Notes under the pieces: generated by a model
Told to the model about the DNA's origin: nothing
The model's input: only the letters and a program-made list of their open reading frames with translations
Databases searched by the model: none
Translations under genes and position numbers: made by a program
In this document: piece by piece, positions 33,584 to 42,531 of the stretch
Layout: each line of letters starts with the position of its first letter
Position numbering within the stretch: position 1 is the stretch's first letter
Assembly: GCF_002869745.1 (NCBI RefSeq)
Contig: NZ_PNOS01000033.1
Span: 1-60,527 of the forward strand
Length of the DNA: 60,527 bases
Source of the DNA: Oceaniglobus roseus
Lineage (GTDB): Bacteria; Pseudomonadota; Alphaproteobacteria; Rhodobacterales; Rhodobacteraceae
Direction: 5' to 3'

Positions 33584-34858
33584 GTGGCCAACCGTTCCGA
33601 TCCCGACAAGATCCGCGGCCCGGTCTACGACACCGGGGAGCCGCTGGCGCTGCGCCGCCGCGACGGCGACCTTGCCTGGCAGAACCAGCCCGGCCTTCAG
33701 CCGGTGCCGGGGATGGACGCGCCCGCCCCGGTCGAGGCGCCGCCGCGGCAGGGCGGGTGGCTGAGCCCGCTGAACAAGCGGCGGCTGAGGAACTTCACGC
33801 GCAACCGACGGGCCTTCTGGTCGCTCTGGATCTTCCTCGTCATCTTCACCCTGTCGCTGTTCGCCGAGTTCATCGCCAACGACAAGCCGATCCTCGTCAG
33901 CTATCGCGGCGAGACCTATGCGCCGGTGTTCAACTTCTATTCCGAGCAGGACTTCGGCGGCGATTTCCGGACCGAGGCCGTCTATGGCGACCCGGAGGTG
34001 CAGTGCCTGATCGTGACCGGGGGGCTGGAAGACTGCTTCGACGAACCCGAGGCGCTGATCGCGCAGATCAAGGCCGGGGAGACGGTGGAAGGGGCCGAGC
34101 CCGGCTGGATCCTCTGGCCGCCGATCCCCTATTCCTACGACACGATCAACGACCTCGGCCGCGCGGCGCCCTCTCCGCCGGACAGCCAGCACATCCTCGG
34201 CACCGACGACACGGCGCGGGACGTGGCGGCGCGGGTGATCTACGGCTTCCGCCTGTCGATCCTGTTCACGCTGATCGTGACGGTCCTGACCTCGATCGTC
34301 GGCATCGCGGCGGGGGCGGTGCAGGGGTATTTCGGCGGCTACACCGACCTGCTGTTCCAGCGCTTCCTCGAGATCTGGACCTCGATGCCGTCGCTCTACG
34401 TCATCATCATCCTGTTCGCGATCCTCGGGCGAAGTTTCTGGCTGCTGGTCTTCGTCACGGTGCTGTTCGGCTGGCCCGCGCTGGTGGGTGTGGTCCGGGC
34501 CGAGTTCCTGCGGGCGCGGAACTTCGAATACGTCCGCGCGGCGAAGGCGCTCGGCGTCGGCAACTGGACGATCATGTTCCGCCACACCCTGCCGAACGCC
34601 ATGGTGGCGACGGTGACGATGCTGCCCTTCATCATCACCGGCACGATCTCGACCCTCGCCTCGCTCGACTTCCTCGGCTTCGGCCTGCCGTCCTCGGCGC
34701 CCTCGCTGGGAGAGCTGACGTTGCAGGCGAAGCAGAACCTTCAGGCGCCGTGGCTGGGGATCACCGCGTTCCTGACCTTCGCGATCATGCTGTCGCTGCT
34801 GGTCTTCATCTTCGAGGGCGTGCGCGACGCCTTCGATCCGCGGAAGACCTTCCGGTGA
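33584..34858 (+). CDS. yejE: YejE-like ABC importer permease
   Basis: 424 residues from a GTG start. A long hydrophilic N-terminus (about 65 residues) precedes the first helix ALWSLWIFLVIFTLSLFAEF (FWSLWIFLVIFTLSLFAEFI). A periplasmic insertion typical of YejE follows (FRTEAVYGDPEVQCLIVTG...ILWPPIPYSYDTIN), then LGTDDTARDVAARVIYGFRLS and the EAA loop AKALGVGNWTIMFRHTLPNAM. It forms the channel with YejB. Its stop overlaps a possible GTG start of the next small gene. Confidence 0.95.
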   Translation: MANRSDPDKIRGPVYDTGEPLALRRRDGDLAWQNQPGLQPVPGMDAPAPVEAPPRQGGWLSPLNKRRLRNFTRNRRAFWSLWIFLVIFTLSLFAEFIANDKPILVSYRGETYAPVFNFYSEQDFGGDFRTEAVYGDPEVQCLIVTGGLEDCFDEPEALIAQIKAGETVEGAEPGWILWPPIPYSYDTINDLGRAAPSPPDSQHILGTDDTARDVAARVIYGFRLSILFTLIVTVLTSIVGIAAGAVQGYFGGYTDLLFQRFLEIWTSMPSLYVIIILFAILGRSFWLLVFVTVLFGWPALVGVVRAEFLRARNFEYVRAAKALGVGNWTIMFRHTLPNAMVATVTMLPFIITGTISTLASLDFLGFGLPSSAPSLGELTLQAKQNLQAPWLGITAFLTFAIMLSLLVFIFEGVRDAFDPRKTFR

Positions 34859-34863
34859 CCGCG

Positions 34864-35175
34864 ATGGGCCGCCTCGGCGACACCATGCGCGCTGCGCCGC
34901 TCTACGGGGCGGGGCTGGTGCTGCTGGCGATCGACGTGGCGGTGTTCGGCGGCGACCTGCTGGCGGCGATCGTGCAGGGGCCGCCGCTGCCGATCCTCAG
35001 CCATCCGCCGACCTTCTGGGCCGCCTTCGTGGTGATCGGCATCGCCCTTGCCGTGCTGGCGGCGGCGTGGCGGCGGGCGCAGCGGGGCCAGCGGCCGGGC
35101 CTCGGCTTCCGCATGTTCACCGTCATCGCGAGCCTTGCGGCGGCGGCCTGCACCATTCTGGCGGTGTCGCTGTGA
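34864..35175 (+). CDS. Small membrane protein in peptide-importer operon (first)
   Basis: 103 residues from the ATG at 34864; a GTG at 34855 overlapping the yejE stop is an alternative. Three hydrophobic segments are visible: APLYGAGLVLLAIDVAVFGG, TFWAAFVVIGIALAVLAAAW and MFTVIASLAAAACTILAVSL, separated by a basic loop (RRAQRGQRPGLG). I do not recognise a family. Its stop overlaps the GTG of a second small membrane gene by four bases, and both sit between permease and ATPase genes, which implies co-expression with the importer. Confidence 0.8.
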   Translation: MGRLGDTMRAAPLYGAGLVLLAIDVAVFGGDLLAAIVQGPPLPILSHPPTFWAAFVVIGIALAVLAAAWRRAQRGQRPGLGFRMFTVIASLAAAACTILAVSL

Positions 35176-35507
35176 GCGGGGGCCTGACCGCCGACTGGCT
35201 GTGGCGGGCCTATTGCACGGGGCTGGTGCTGCACGGGCTCCTGATCCTGTTCTTCGCCTTCGCCGCCCTGGCGCTTGGCGGCTTCGTCTACCGCACGCCG
35301 AACGCGGCCTCGCAGGACCTGGGCTTCGCCCTCCTTTCCATGGTGCCGGCGCTGCTGCCCGCGCTGCCCTCGGCCCTGGCGCTGGCCTCGTGGAGGATCC
35401 TGCACCGGCGGGGCGAACGCGCCGGCCCCGGCCACCAGGCGCTGGTGGCGGCGGGGGCGGTGACGATCCCCGCACTGATCCTTCTCACCGCTGCCCTGAC
35501 CGCGTGA
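35172..35507 (+). CDS. Small membrane protein in peptide-importer operon (second)
   Basis: 111 residues from a GTG at 35172 that overlaps the previous stop (GTGA). Three hydrophobic segments: YCTGLVLHGLLILFFAFAAL, LLSMVPALLPALPSALALAS and ALVAAGAVTIPALILLTAAL. A short basic loop (RRGERAG) precedes the last. No family recognised. It lies 34 bases upstream of the yejF start. Tight coupling within the transport operon suggests an accessory membrane component, but no function can be shown from sequence. Confidence 0.78.
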   Translation: MSGGLTADWLWRAYCTGLVLHGLLILFFAFAALALGGFVYRTPNAASQDLGFALLSMVPALLPALPSALALASWRILHRRGERAGPGHQALVAAGAVTIPALILLTAALTA

Positions 35508-35541
35508 CCCCTGACCCTGCCATGACCGGAAGCTCCTGCCG

Positions 35542-37140
35542 ATGACCCGTATCCTCGACGTCCGCGATCTGAGCGTGTCCTTCCGCCAGGACGGCGCCGA
35601 GACGCGCGCCGTGAAGGGCGTATCGTTCCACATCGACAAGGGCGAGACGGTGGCGCTGGTGGGCGAGTCGGGCTCGGGCAAGTCGGTCACGGCGCTGTCG
35701 ACGGTGTCGCTTCTTGGCGAGTCGGCGCAGACCTCGGGCTCGATCAGGTACCTCGGCGCCGAGATGGTGGGCGCGCCGGAGAAGGAGCTGCGCCGGGTGC
35801 GCGGCAACGACATCAGCTTCATCTTCCAGGAGCCGATGACCTCGCTGAACCCGCTGCACACGATCGAGCGGCAGCTGGAGGAATCGCTGGCCCTGCACCA
35901 GGGCCTGCGCGGCAAGGCGGCGCGGGAGCGGACGCTGGAGCTTCTGAACCAGGTCGGCATCCAGAACGCCGAGGAGCGGCTCCAGGCCTATCCGCACCAG
36001 CTGTCCGGCGGGCAGCGGCAGCGGGTGATGATCGCCATGGCGCTGGCGAACGGGCCGGACCTTCTGATCGCGGACGAGCCGACGACGGCGCTGGACGTGA
36101 CGATCCAGGCGCAGATCCTCGAGCTCTTGGACGAGCTGAAGGCGCGGATGGGGATGTCGATGCTGTTCATCACCCACGACCTCGGCATCGTGAGGAAGAT
36201 CGCCGACCGGGTCTGCGTGATGAAGGACGGCGAGATCGTGGAGGCCGGGCGCACGGCGGAGATCTTCGACAATCCGCGCCATCCCTATACGCAGATGCTG
36301 CTCGGTGCGGAATCGACGGGCCATCCCGCACCGGTGCCGGGGGATGCCGAGGAGGTGGTGCGCACCGAGAACCTGAAGATCTGGTTCCCGATCCAGCGCG
36401 GGCTGCTGAAGCGCACGGTAGGCTACGTGAAGGCGGTGAACGCGGCGACGCTGTCCGTCCGGGCGGGCGAGACGGTGGGAATCGTCGGCGAATCGGGGTC
36501 GGGAAAGACCACGCTCGCGCTGGCGATCATGCGGCTGATCTCGTCGGAGGGGCCGGTGGTGTTCCTCGGCAAGGACATCCAGGGATTGAAGTCGCGGCAG
36601 CTGCGGCCGATCCGCGGGGCGATGCAGATCGTGTTCCAGGATCCCTACGGCTCGCTCTCGCCCCGGATGACGGTGGAGGAGATCATCGCCGAGGGGCTGA
36701 CGATCCACGGCACGCGCAAGGGCCAGGACAAGCGGCAGGCGGTGGCCGAGATCATGTCGGAGGTGGGGCTGGATCCGAAGACCATGCACCGCTATCCGCA
36801 CGAGTTCTCGGGCGGCCAGCGGCAGCGCATCGCCATCGCCCGGGCGATGATCCTGCGCCCGCTGCTGGTGGTCCTGGACGAGCCGACCAGCGCGCTGGAC
36901 ATGACGGTGCAGGTGCAGATCGTGCAGCTTCTGAGGGATCTCCAGCAGAAGTACAGGCTCGCCTACCTGTTCATCTCGCACGACCTGAAGGTGGTCCGCG
37001 CGCTGAGCCACAAGGTGATGGTGATGAAGCGCGGCGACGTGGTGGAGGCGGGGCCGGCGGGCGAGATCTTCGATTCGCCGAAGACCGACTATACCCGCGA
37101 ACTGATGGCGGCGGCCTTCGGGGCGAAGGCGGCGGGCTGA
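35542..37140 (+). CDS. yejF: YejF-like double ABC ATPase
   Basis: 532 residues, two complete nucleotide-binding domains in one chain. Walker A motifs are [12 protein letters not shown] and [12 protein letters not shown]; signature motifs are [15 protein letters not shown] and [15 protein letters not shown]; Walker B motifs are [12 protein letters not shown] and [24 protein letters not shown] and [12 protein letters not shown] are typical of peptide importers. It powers uptake through YejB/YejE. It ends the operon. Confidence 0.97.
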   Translation: MTRILDVRDLSVSFRQDGAETRAVKGVSFHIDKGETVALVGESGSGKSVTALSTVSLLGESAQTSGSIRYLGAEMVGAPEKELRRVRGNDISFIFQEPMTSLNPLHTIERQLEESLALHQGLRGKAARERTLELLNQVGIQNAEERLQAYPHQLSGGQRQRVMIAMALANGPDLLIADEPTTALDVTIQAQILELLDELKARMGMSMLFITHDLGIVRKIADRVCVMKDGEIVEAGRTAEIFDNPRHPYTQMLLGAESTGHPAPVPGDAEEVVRTENLKIWFPIQRGLLKRTVGYVKAVNAATLSVRAGETVGIVGESGSGKTTLALAIMRLISSEGPVVFLGKDIQGLKSRQLRPIRGAMQIVFQDPYGSLSPRMTVEEIIAEGLTIHGTRKGQDKRQAVAEIMSEVGLDPKTMHRYPHEFSGGQRQRIAIARAMILRPLLVVLDEPTSALDMTVQVQIVQLLRDLQQKYRLAYLFISHDLKVVRALSHKVMVMKRGDVVEAGPAGEIFDSPKTDYTRELMAAAFGAKAAG

Positions 37141-37227
37141 TAGCCTGGCTTACAGGCGGCGCATCGTCGTGGCTGGCATCAGGGCGGCGCGACCGGTACA
37201 TTTCCTCGGGAAACGAGGAGAAGCGCC

Positions 37228-37386
37228 ATGTTCGACCGCCCCTACCTGCTGCTGGTTTCGCTGCGCAGCCTGCCACGCGCCCGCACGGCTTCCGAGCCCC
37301 GCCCCGCCCGCCTGAACGCCCGCCTTGTCCGTGACGACAGCACCCGGCGCGCGCGGCGGATGACGCTGGCGAGCGGTCTCTGGTGA
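37228..37386 (+). CDS. Possible 52-residue Arg-rich protein
   Basis: An ATG at 37228 with a strong ribosome site (CGAGGAGAAG) opens a 52-codon frame: MFDRPYLLLVSLRSLPRART, a basic middle (RPARLNARLVRDD) and an end MTLASGLW. The composition is Arg-rich and there is no recognisable domain. The ribosome site is the main support. It could be a small hypothetical protein or chance open sequence in GC-rich DNA. Confidence 0.4.
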   Translation: MFDRPYLLLVSLRSLPRARTASEPRPARLNARLVRDDSTRRARRMTLASGLW

Positions 37387-37420
37387 GACGCCGCGTCCGG
37401 CGGCGGCGCTTCGGCACGCG

Positions 37421-37459
37421 CCGGGGAGAAACCGCTCTGGCAGAGCGCTTTCTCCCCGG
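37421..37459. repeat. 39-base near-perfect palindrome
   Basis: CCGGGGAGAAACCGCTCTG is followed by one G and by its inverted copy with a single mismatch. As RNA it would fold into a very stable hairpin with the loop near TCTGGCAGA. There is no T run, but it lies between the yejF-side small frame and ktrA, so it may act as a transcription end or as a dispersed repeat. Confidence 0.8.
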
Positions 37460-37613
37460 ACCCCTCTGGGCGCGGGGCCCGAAGCGTCGTGCATTGGGGG
37501 AGGGGGTCTTGCAACCATTCGCCGCGTCGGCGTCTGCGCGGGGTGTTGCCTCTGCCGCGGGCACGCTAGGTTGCCGGTGAAACGACGGATGTGAAACAGC
37601 GGTCACGGGCACC

Positions 37614-38276
37614 ATGGCGAAACACAACAGGACCTTCGGCGTGGTCGGTCTGGGCAACTTCGGCAGCACCGTCGCGGTCGAGCTGATGCGCTTCGGCAAC
37701 CACGTCATCGGCATCGACATCGACGAGCGGCTGGTCTCGGCCCATGCCGACAAGCTGACCCAGGCGATGATCGTCGACGCGCGGGACGAAAACGCGCTGC
37801 GCGAAGCGGGCTTCGCCGACTGCGACACCGCGCTGGTCGCCATGGGCGAGGACCTGGAGGCCAACATCGTGGCCTCGATCAATCTGAAGATGATCGGGGT
37901 GAAGCAGGTCTGGGCCAAGGCGAAGACGCGGACGCACCACCGGATCCTGTCGAAGCTGGGGGTCGACCGGATCATCCACCCCGAGGTGGAGGTGGGCCAG
38001 CACATCGCGCAGGTGCTGCACAACCCGCTGGTGCGCGACTATGTCAGCCTCGGCAACGGCTATCACGTCGTCAACTTCATGGTCCCCGAAAGCCTGGAGG
38101 GCAAGAAGCTGAGCGAGCTGCCGCACACCAAGAACCACAACCTGCGCTGCGTCGGGATCATGCGGGGCACCGATTTCATCGGCCGCGACGGCGACAGCTG
38201 CACGCTTCAGGGCGACGACCGGCTGCTGCTCCTGGGGCAGCGCAAGGATCTCAGGGCCTTCGCGGCGACGCTCTGA
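37614..38276 (+). CDS. ktrA: TrkA/KtrA-type potassium channel regulatory subunit
   Basis: 220 residues. The N-terminal RCK domain has the nucleotide-binding Rossmann motif VVGLGNFGSTVAVELMRFGNHVIGIDID. The middle has HRILSKLGVDRIIHPEVEVGQHIA. The C-terminal RCK_C part (about residues 135-220) contains FMVPESLEGKKLSELPHTKNHN. Single-RCK proteins of this length gate KtrB-type K+ transporters on ATP/ADP binding. It shares one base with the following transporter gene (TGATG). Confidence 0.93.
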   Translation: MAKHNRTFGVVGLGNFGSTVAVELMRFGNHVIGIDIDERLVSAHADKLTQAMIVDARDENALREAGFADCDTALVAMGEDLEANIVASINLKMIGVKQVWAKAKTRTHHRILSKLGVDRIIHPEVEVGQHIAQVLHNPLVRDYVSLGNGYHVVNFMVPESLEGKKLSELPHTKNHNLRCVGIMRGTDFIGRDGDSCTLQGDDRLLLLGQRKDLRAFAATL

Positions 38277-39628
38277 TGGGCTTGGCCATCCGCCTGAAGA
38301 CCCGGACGCGGCGCCGCATGTGGCAGATCCCGCCACCGGCCTTCCTCGCCGCGCTCTATCTCGTGCTCGTCATCGTCGGTTGCGGGCTGCTGAAGCTGCC
38401 GATCGCCACGACCGAGCCGATCAGCTGGAGCGACGCGCTGTTCACCTCGACCTCGGCGGTGACGGTGACGGGGCTGTTCGTGGTCGACACCGGGTCGATC
38501 TTCACCCTGTTCGGGCAGGCGGTGATCCTGGTGCTGATCCAGCTCGGAGGTCTCGGGCTGATGACCTTCGCGGGGCTGGTCCTGCTGGCGCTCGGCATCT
38601 CTATCGGGATGCCGCAGCGGCTGATCCTGAAGGAGGACCTGAACCAGACCTCGATGAGCAACCTCACGACGCTGGTACGGGTGATCTTCTCGATCGCGCT
38701 GCTCTGCGAGGCGGTGGGGGTGGTGTTCCTGTCCTTCGTCTTCGTCCCCGAGTTCGGGTTCTGGCCGGGGCTGTGGCAATCGGTGTTCCACGCCGTGTCG
38801 GCCTTCAACAACGCGGGATTCTCGCTGTTCCGGGACAGCCTGATGCACTATGTCGACAACCCGGTCATCAACATCGTCATCCCGGCGCTGTTCATCCTCG
38901 GCGGCATCGGCTTCGTCGTGGTCGCCGACATCTACGAGAAACGGCGGTTCCGCACCCTCAGCCTCCATTCCAAGCTGATGCTGACGGGTACACTGGCGCT
39001 GATCCTTTGGTCCTGGCTGATGTTCGCGATGCTGGAATGGACCAACGACGGCACGCTCGGCGGGCTCGACGGCTGGGGCGCGCGGCTCTGGGCAAGCTGG
39101 TTCCAGGCGGTGACGACGCGCACCGCCGGGTTCAACACGCTGAACACCGGGGCGATGCACGACTCGACGGCGCTGATGACGATCCTGCTGATGCTGGTCG
39201 GGGGCGGGAGCGCCTCGACCGCGGGCGGGATCAAGGTGACGACGCTGATCGTGCTGGTGCTGGCGACGCTCGCCTTCTTCAAGCGCACCTCGACGCTGCA
39301 CATCTTCGGCCGCTCGCTGGGGATCGAGGAGGTTATGAAGGTGATGGCCCTGACCACGGTCAGCATCATCCTGGTGATGACCGGGCTGTTCCTGATCTCG
39401 ATGTCCCACGACGGCGATTTCCTGGATCTCGCCTTCGAGGTCGCCTCGGCCTTCGGGACGGTGGGGCTGTCCATGGGCGCGACGCCGACGCTGGACGGGC
39501 TCGGGCGGGCGATGATCATCCTGATCATGTTCCTCGGCCGTGTTGGGCCGCTGACCATCGGCTTCTTCCTCGCGACCCGCAGCGTGCCGCGGGTGCGCTA
39601 TCCCTCGGGGCAGATCTACCTCGGGTAG
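38276..39628 (+). CDS. ktrB: TrkH/KtrB-family potassium transporter
   Basis: 450 residues with the four membrane-pore-membrane repeats of the SKT family. Selectivity loops are visible as TSTSAVTVTGLFVVDTGS, SAFNNAGFS, TRTAGFNTLNTG and FGTVGLSMGATP, each providing one filter glycine. The C-terminus is RVRYPSGQIYLG, common in KtrB. It works with the upstream KtrA for Na- or H-coupled K+ uptake. The overlap of one base with ktrA indicates coupling. Confidence 0.94.
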   Translation: MGLAIRLKTRTRRRMWQIPPPAFLAALYLVLVIVGCGLLKLPIATTEPISWSDALFTSTSAVTVTGLFVVDTGSIFTLFGQAVILVLIQLGGLGLMTFAGLVLLALGISIGMPQRLILKEDLNQTSMSNLTTLVRVIFSIALLCEAVGVVFLSFVFVPEFGFWPGLWQSVFHAVSAFNNAGFSLFRDSLMHYVDNPVINIVIPALFILGGIGFVVVADIYEKRRFRTLSLHSKLMLTGTLALILWSWLMFAMLEWTNDGTLGGLDGWGARLWASWFQAVTTRTAGFNTLNTGAMHDSTALMTILLMLVGGGSASTAGGIKVTTLIVLVLATLAFFKRTSTLHIFGRSLGIEEVMKVMALTTVSIILVMTGLFLISMSHDGDFLDLAFEVASAFGTVGLSMGATPTLDGLGRAMIILIMFLGRVGPLTIGFFLATRSVPRVRYPSGQIYLG

Positions 39629-39723
39629 GGCGGGGCGGTCGGCAAGCCGTCGCCGGGCCCCCTGTCCCAGAGGAACGTGGCTGCGGTGTGCTGCGTTTAC
39701 GGGGCAAAAGCGAGGTTTTCGAC

Positions 39724-40830
39724 ATGAACAAGTTTGTTTTCGGCAGCGCCGTGGCGCTGGCCCTGTTCTCAACGTCCCTCTCCGCCGCGCCGGTTCCGGC
39801 CGGGGGAGTCCCGGGTCAGATCGCCCTCGCGCAGGACGCGCAGGTCTGGCGGGTCAAGGGCAACAACGGGAATGGCAACGGCAAGGGCCACGGTCCGAAG
39901 AAGATCGTGAAGGGCAACGGCAACCCCGGCAAGGGCAACGGCCACGCGGGCAAGCCCGAGAAGGGGCACGGAAACGGCAACGCGGCCAAGGACACCGGCA
40001 AGCCCGGCCGGGGCAACGACGTTGCCGCGAAGGGCAAAGGCAAGCCCGACCATGCGGGCGGTCCGAAGCCGAAGGCACGGCCCGAACAGGCCGCGCAGGA
40101 CGGCAACGGCAACGGCAAGGGCAACGGCGCTAAGGAACGCCGCGATTTCAACGGCGCCGAGCGGGAAGAATACGTGCGCCGCATCGTCTCGACCCCCGCG
40201 CCTGCCGGGCGTGACATGGCGGCGATTCTTGGCGCCTCGGCGCTGGCCTTCCTGACGCCGCAACTGGCCGTCGCCGACATCCCCGAGGACGAGCTGATCA
40301 CCTATCGCAACTGTCCGCCGGGACTGGCGAAGAAGGACCCGCCCTGCGTTCCGCCGGGGCTGGCGAAGGACGGTGTGACCTATGACGAATGGTCCTCCTG
40401 GGACCGGGACCGCTACGACGAGATCTGGATCGACCGCCGCGACGACTGGCTGCGCTCGGAATCCGCCTATGATCCCGACCCCGGTCTCCTGCTGCTGCAA
40501 TCGCAGGACATCGCTTCGCTCTTCGGCCTCGACCCCGCGCCGAGCGGCCAGCGCTATGGCCTGATCGACGGGCTGCCGGTGCTGCTGGACGAGCAGGACT
40601 ATACCTCGCTGCTGCTGATCAACCAGATCGCCCAGGTGGCCGACGTGGCCGGGGGCGTGCCGATCGCGCCGACGGCGGCGCTGACGCAGCAGGAGCTGAT
40701 GAGCCTCTACCGCCTGCCGCAGCTCGGGGCGGGGCAGAACTATTCCGTGCTGAACGGCCAGCTGGTGCAGCTGAACGACCGGGAATACGACATGCTTCAG
40801 TTGATCCGGATCGCTCGGGCGGTGCTCTAG
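39724..40830 (+). CDS. Secreted protein with Asn-Gly-Lys repeats, unknown function
   Basis: 368 residues. A signal peptide (MNKFVFGSAVALALFSTSLS, cleavage near AAPVPA) leads to a low-complexity region at about residues 40-140, rich in Gly, Asn, Lys and Pro with recurring GNGNGKG, KGNGNPGKG and GKPEKG units. Then come RRDFNGAEREEYVRRIV, a hydrophobic stretch MAAILGASALAFL, and NCPPGLAKKDPPCVPPGLAK, a duplicated PPGLAK unit with two cysteines. The C-terminal 150 residues look globular (YSVLNGQLVQLNDREYD; YGLIDGLPVLLDEQDY form a repeated pair). Not recognised beyond a loose RcnB-like resemblance. A strong terminator follows. Confidence 0.8.
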   Translation: MNKFVFGSAVALALFSTSLSAAPVPAGGVPGQIALAQDAQVWRVKGNNGNGNGKGHGPKKIVKGNGNPGKGNGHAGKPEKGHGNGNAAKDTGKPGRGNDVAAKGKGKPDHAGGPKPKARPEQAAQDGNGNGKGNGAKERRDFNGAEREEYVRRIVSTPAPAGRDMAAILGASALAFLTPQLAVADIPEDELITYRNCPPGLAKKDPPCVPPGLAKDGVTYDEWSSWDRDRYDEIWIDRRDDWLRSESAYDPDPGLLLLQSQDIASLFGLDPAPSGQRYGLIDGLPVLLDEQDYTSLLLINQIAQVADVAGGVPIAPTAALTQQELMSLYRLPQLGAGQNYSVLNGQLVQLNDREYDMLQLIRIARAVL

Positions 40831-40865
40831 GCGGGCGCCTCGCCGAGAGCTTCCCCGGACAAGGA

Positions 40866-40895
40866 AAAGGGCCGCCCGACGGGGCGGCCCTTTTT
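40866..40895. terminator. Bidirectional terminator between convergent genes
   Basis: AAAGGGCCGCCC, loop GACG, GGGCGGCCCTTT followed by TT. It serves the secreted repeat protein gene on the plus strand and the D,D-carboxypeptidase gene on the minus strand. Confidence 0.88.
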
Positions 40896-40922
40896 CGTGC
40901 CGTAGGTCCTTCGGTCCGCGTC

Positions 40923-42326
40923 TCAGCCCGGGCCGAAGGTGGAACAGGCCACCTTGCGGGCGACGAGGCGGCGGCAGGCCAGTTCGGCGCGCTCCTCGGT
41001 CAGGCCGACGAAGTTGGCCTCGTAGCCGCCCTTGCGGGTCACGACCTTGCGCAGCGCCTCGTCCAGGGTGCCGATCTCGACCAGGGCGGTCTTGAGAAGC
41101 ACGCGCTCGGCCTCGTATTTCGAGGCGTAGCGGCCGACGTTGATGCCGTAGTGGCGGCCGCCCGAGGTGGAGACCCGTGTGACGATCTCCAGCGCCATGG
41201 GCGGGTTCACGCCGTCGGCAAGCCCCGGCAGGTCTTCCGGGCGCGGCGGCGGGGCAGGGGCGGCGGCCACGACCAGCGTCTCGGCCGGGGCGCGGGCGAC
41301 GACGACATCCTCCGGTGCCGGAGTCGTCGTCTGCGCCGGCGCCGGTGCGGCCTGGCGGCCCGGGCGCGGGGCCGGGCGGGGCGAGGCGTTGACGGCGGTC
41401 AGCAGGCGGATCGTCTTGCCCTTCAGGGACGGATCGCCGCCCTGCGCGGCGGCGACGAGGTCGGGCGCGGCGGGCTTGTTCACGGTCGCTCCGCTCGGCG
41501 CGCGCCGGAAGCCGAGGTCCAGCAGCTCGGCCACCTTGGCGTTGCGCGCGGCGCTCGAGCGGCCGCCGAAGACCGTCGCGATGACCCGCTCGTTGCCGCG
41601 CTTGGCCGAGGCGACGAGGTTGAAACCCGCGGCGTTGGTGTACCCGGTCTTGATGCCGTCCGCGCCTTCGTAAGCGGCCAGCAGGCGGCGGTTCGTGTTC
41701 GCCACCTTGCGGATGCCGGCGTCGGCCGTCGTGCGCGAGAACAGGTTGTAGTACTCGGGGAAGTCATACAGCAGGTGCCGCCCGAGGATCGTCATGTCCC
41801 GGGCAGTGGACAGGTGGCCCTCGCGGGTCAGTCCGTTGGCGTTCTTGAAGGTCGTCCGTGTCATCCCCAGGGCCTTCGCGGTGCGGTTCATCCGGTCGGC
41901 GAAAGCGGCTTCCGACCCCGCCAGCGCCTCGCCGATGGCGGTGGCGGCGTCGTTGGCCGATTTCACCGCCGCGGCGCGCACGAGATAGCGCAGCGCGATC
42001 CGCTGGCCCGCCTTCAGCCCCAGCTTGGAGGGCGGCTCGGACGCCGCGTGCTGCGAGACGCGCACCTGGGTGTCCATCGTGATCTCGCCCCGGCGCACGG
42101 CGTCAAAGGTGATGTAGAGGGTCATCATCTTGGTGAGGGACGCGGGGTGGAGTCGGGTGTCGGCGTTGGTCTCGTGCAGCACCTCGCCGGTGCGCGCGTC
42201 CATCACCAGCGCCGCATAGGGCGCCGCCTGGGACGTGGTGGCAAGCGCCGCCAGGAGCGAAAGGTAGAGCGCTATCGTGAATAGAATCCGCCCGATGCGG
42301 ATGCCAAGGATCCGTCGTGTGTCCAC
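40923..42326 (-). CDS. D-alanyl-D-alanine carboxypeptidase (S11) with C-terminal SPOR-like domain
   Basis: 467 residues. A signal segment (RILFTIALYLSLLAALATTSQA) precedes the S11 peptidase domain with catalytic SLTK (PASLTKMM), SxN as KSANDAAT, and KTG as GIKTGYTNAAGF. A Pro/Ala-rich linker (about residues 310-375) leads to a C-terminal segment YGINVGRYASKYEAERVLLKTA...GGYEANFVGLTEERAELACRRL that looks like a SPOR domain. SPOR domains bind denuded glycan at division sites, so this DacA-like enzyme would be targeted to the septum. It is the only gene in its unit. Confidence 0.93.
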   Translation of the reverse strand: MDTRRILGIRIGRILFTIALYLSLLAALATTSQAAPYAALVMDARTGEVLHETNADTRLHPASLTKMMTLYITFDAVRRGEITMDTQVRVSQHAASEPPSKLGLKAGQRIALRYLVRAAAVKSANDAATAIGEALAGSEAAFADRMNRTAKALGMTRTTFKNANGLTREGHLSTARDMTILGRHLLYDFPEYYNLFSRTTADAGIRKVANTNRRLLAAYEGADGIKTGYTNAAGFNLVASAKRGNERVIATVFGGRSSAARNAKVAELLDLGFRRAPSGATVNKPAAPDLVAAAQGGDPSLKGKTIRLLTAVNASPRPAPRPGRQAAPAPAQTTTPAPEDVVVARAPAETLVVAAAPAPPPRPEDLPGLADGVNPPMALEIVTRVSTSGGRHYGINVGRYASKYEAERVLLKTALVEIGTLDEALRKVVTRKGGYEANFVGLTEERAELACRRLVARKVACSTFGPG

Positions 42327-42531
42327 GGTGTTCTGCCTTCTTACTGCCTCACGCGGCCGGGTCTGTCGCCCGATCCATCATTGCCCTGACGCTAGCACAA
42401 AGGCGGGGCGGCCAAAACATCTTTGTGCTCAGCGGCTTGCAAAGCTGGATGCAACAAGGACATCAACATGTACCGATAACGGCGCCCGAACCCCCAACAT
42501 GTCTCCGAATCGACACGCGTCGACGAAGGGT

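Noticed and set aside
32333-34585. A 750-codon minus-strand frame opposite yejB/yejE
   Set aside because: It is antisense to two clearly conserved permease genes and has no recognisable motif.
40923-42326. Beta-lactamase as an alternative for the S11 gene
   Set aside because: The SLTK, SxN (as SAN) and KTG order, with the C-terminal SPOR-like segment, fits D,D-carboxypeptidases.
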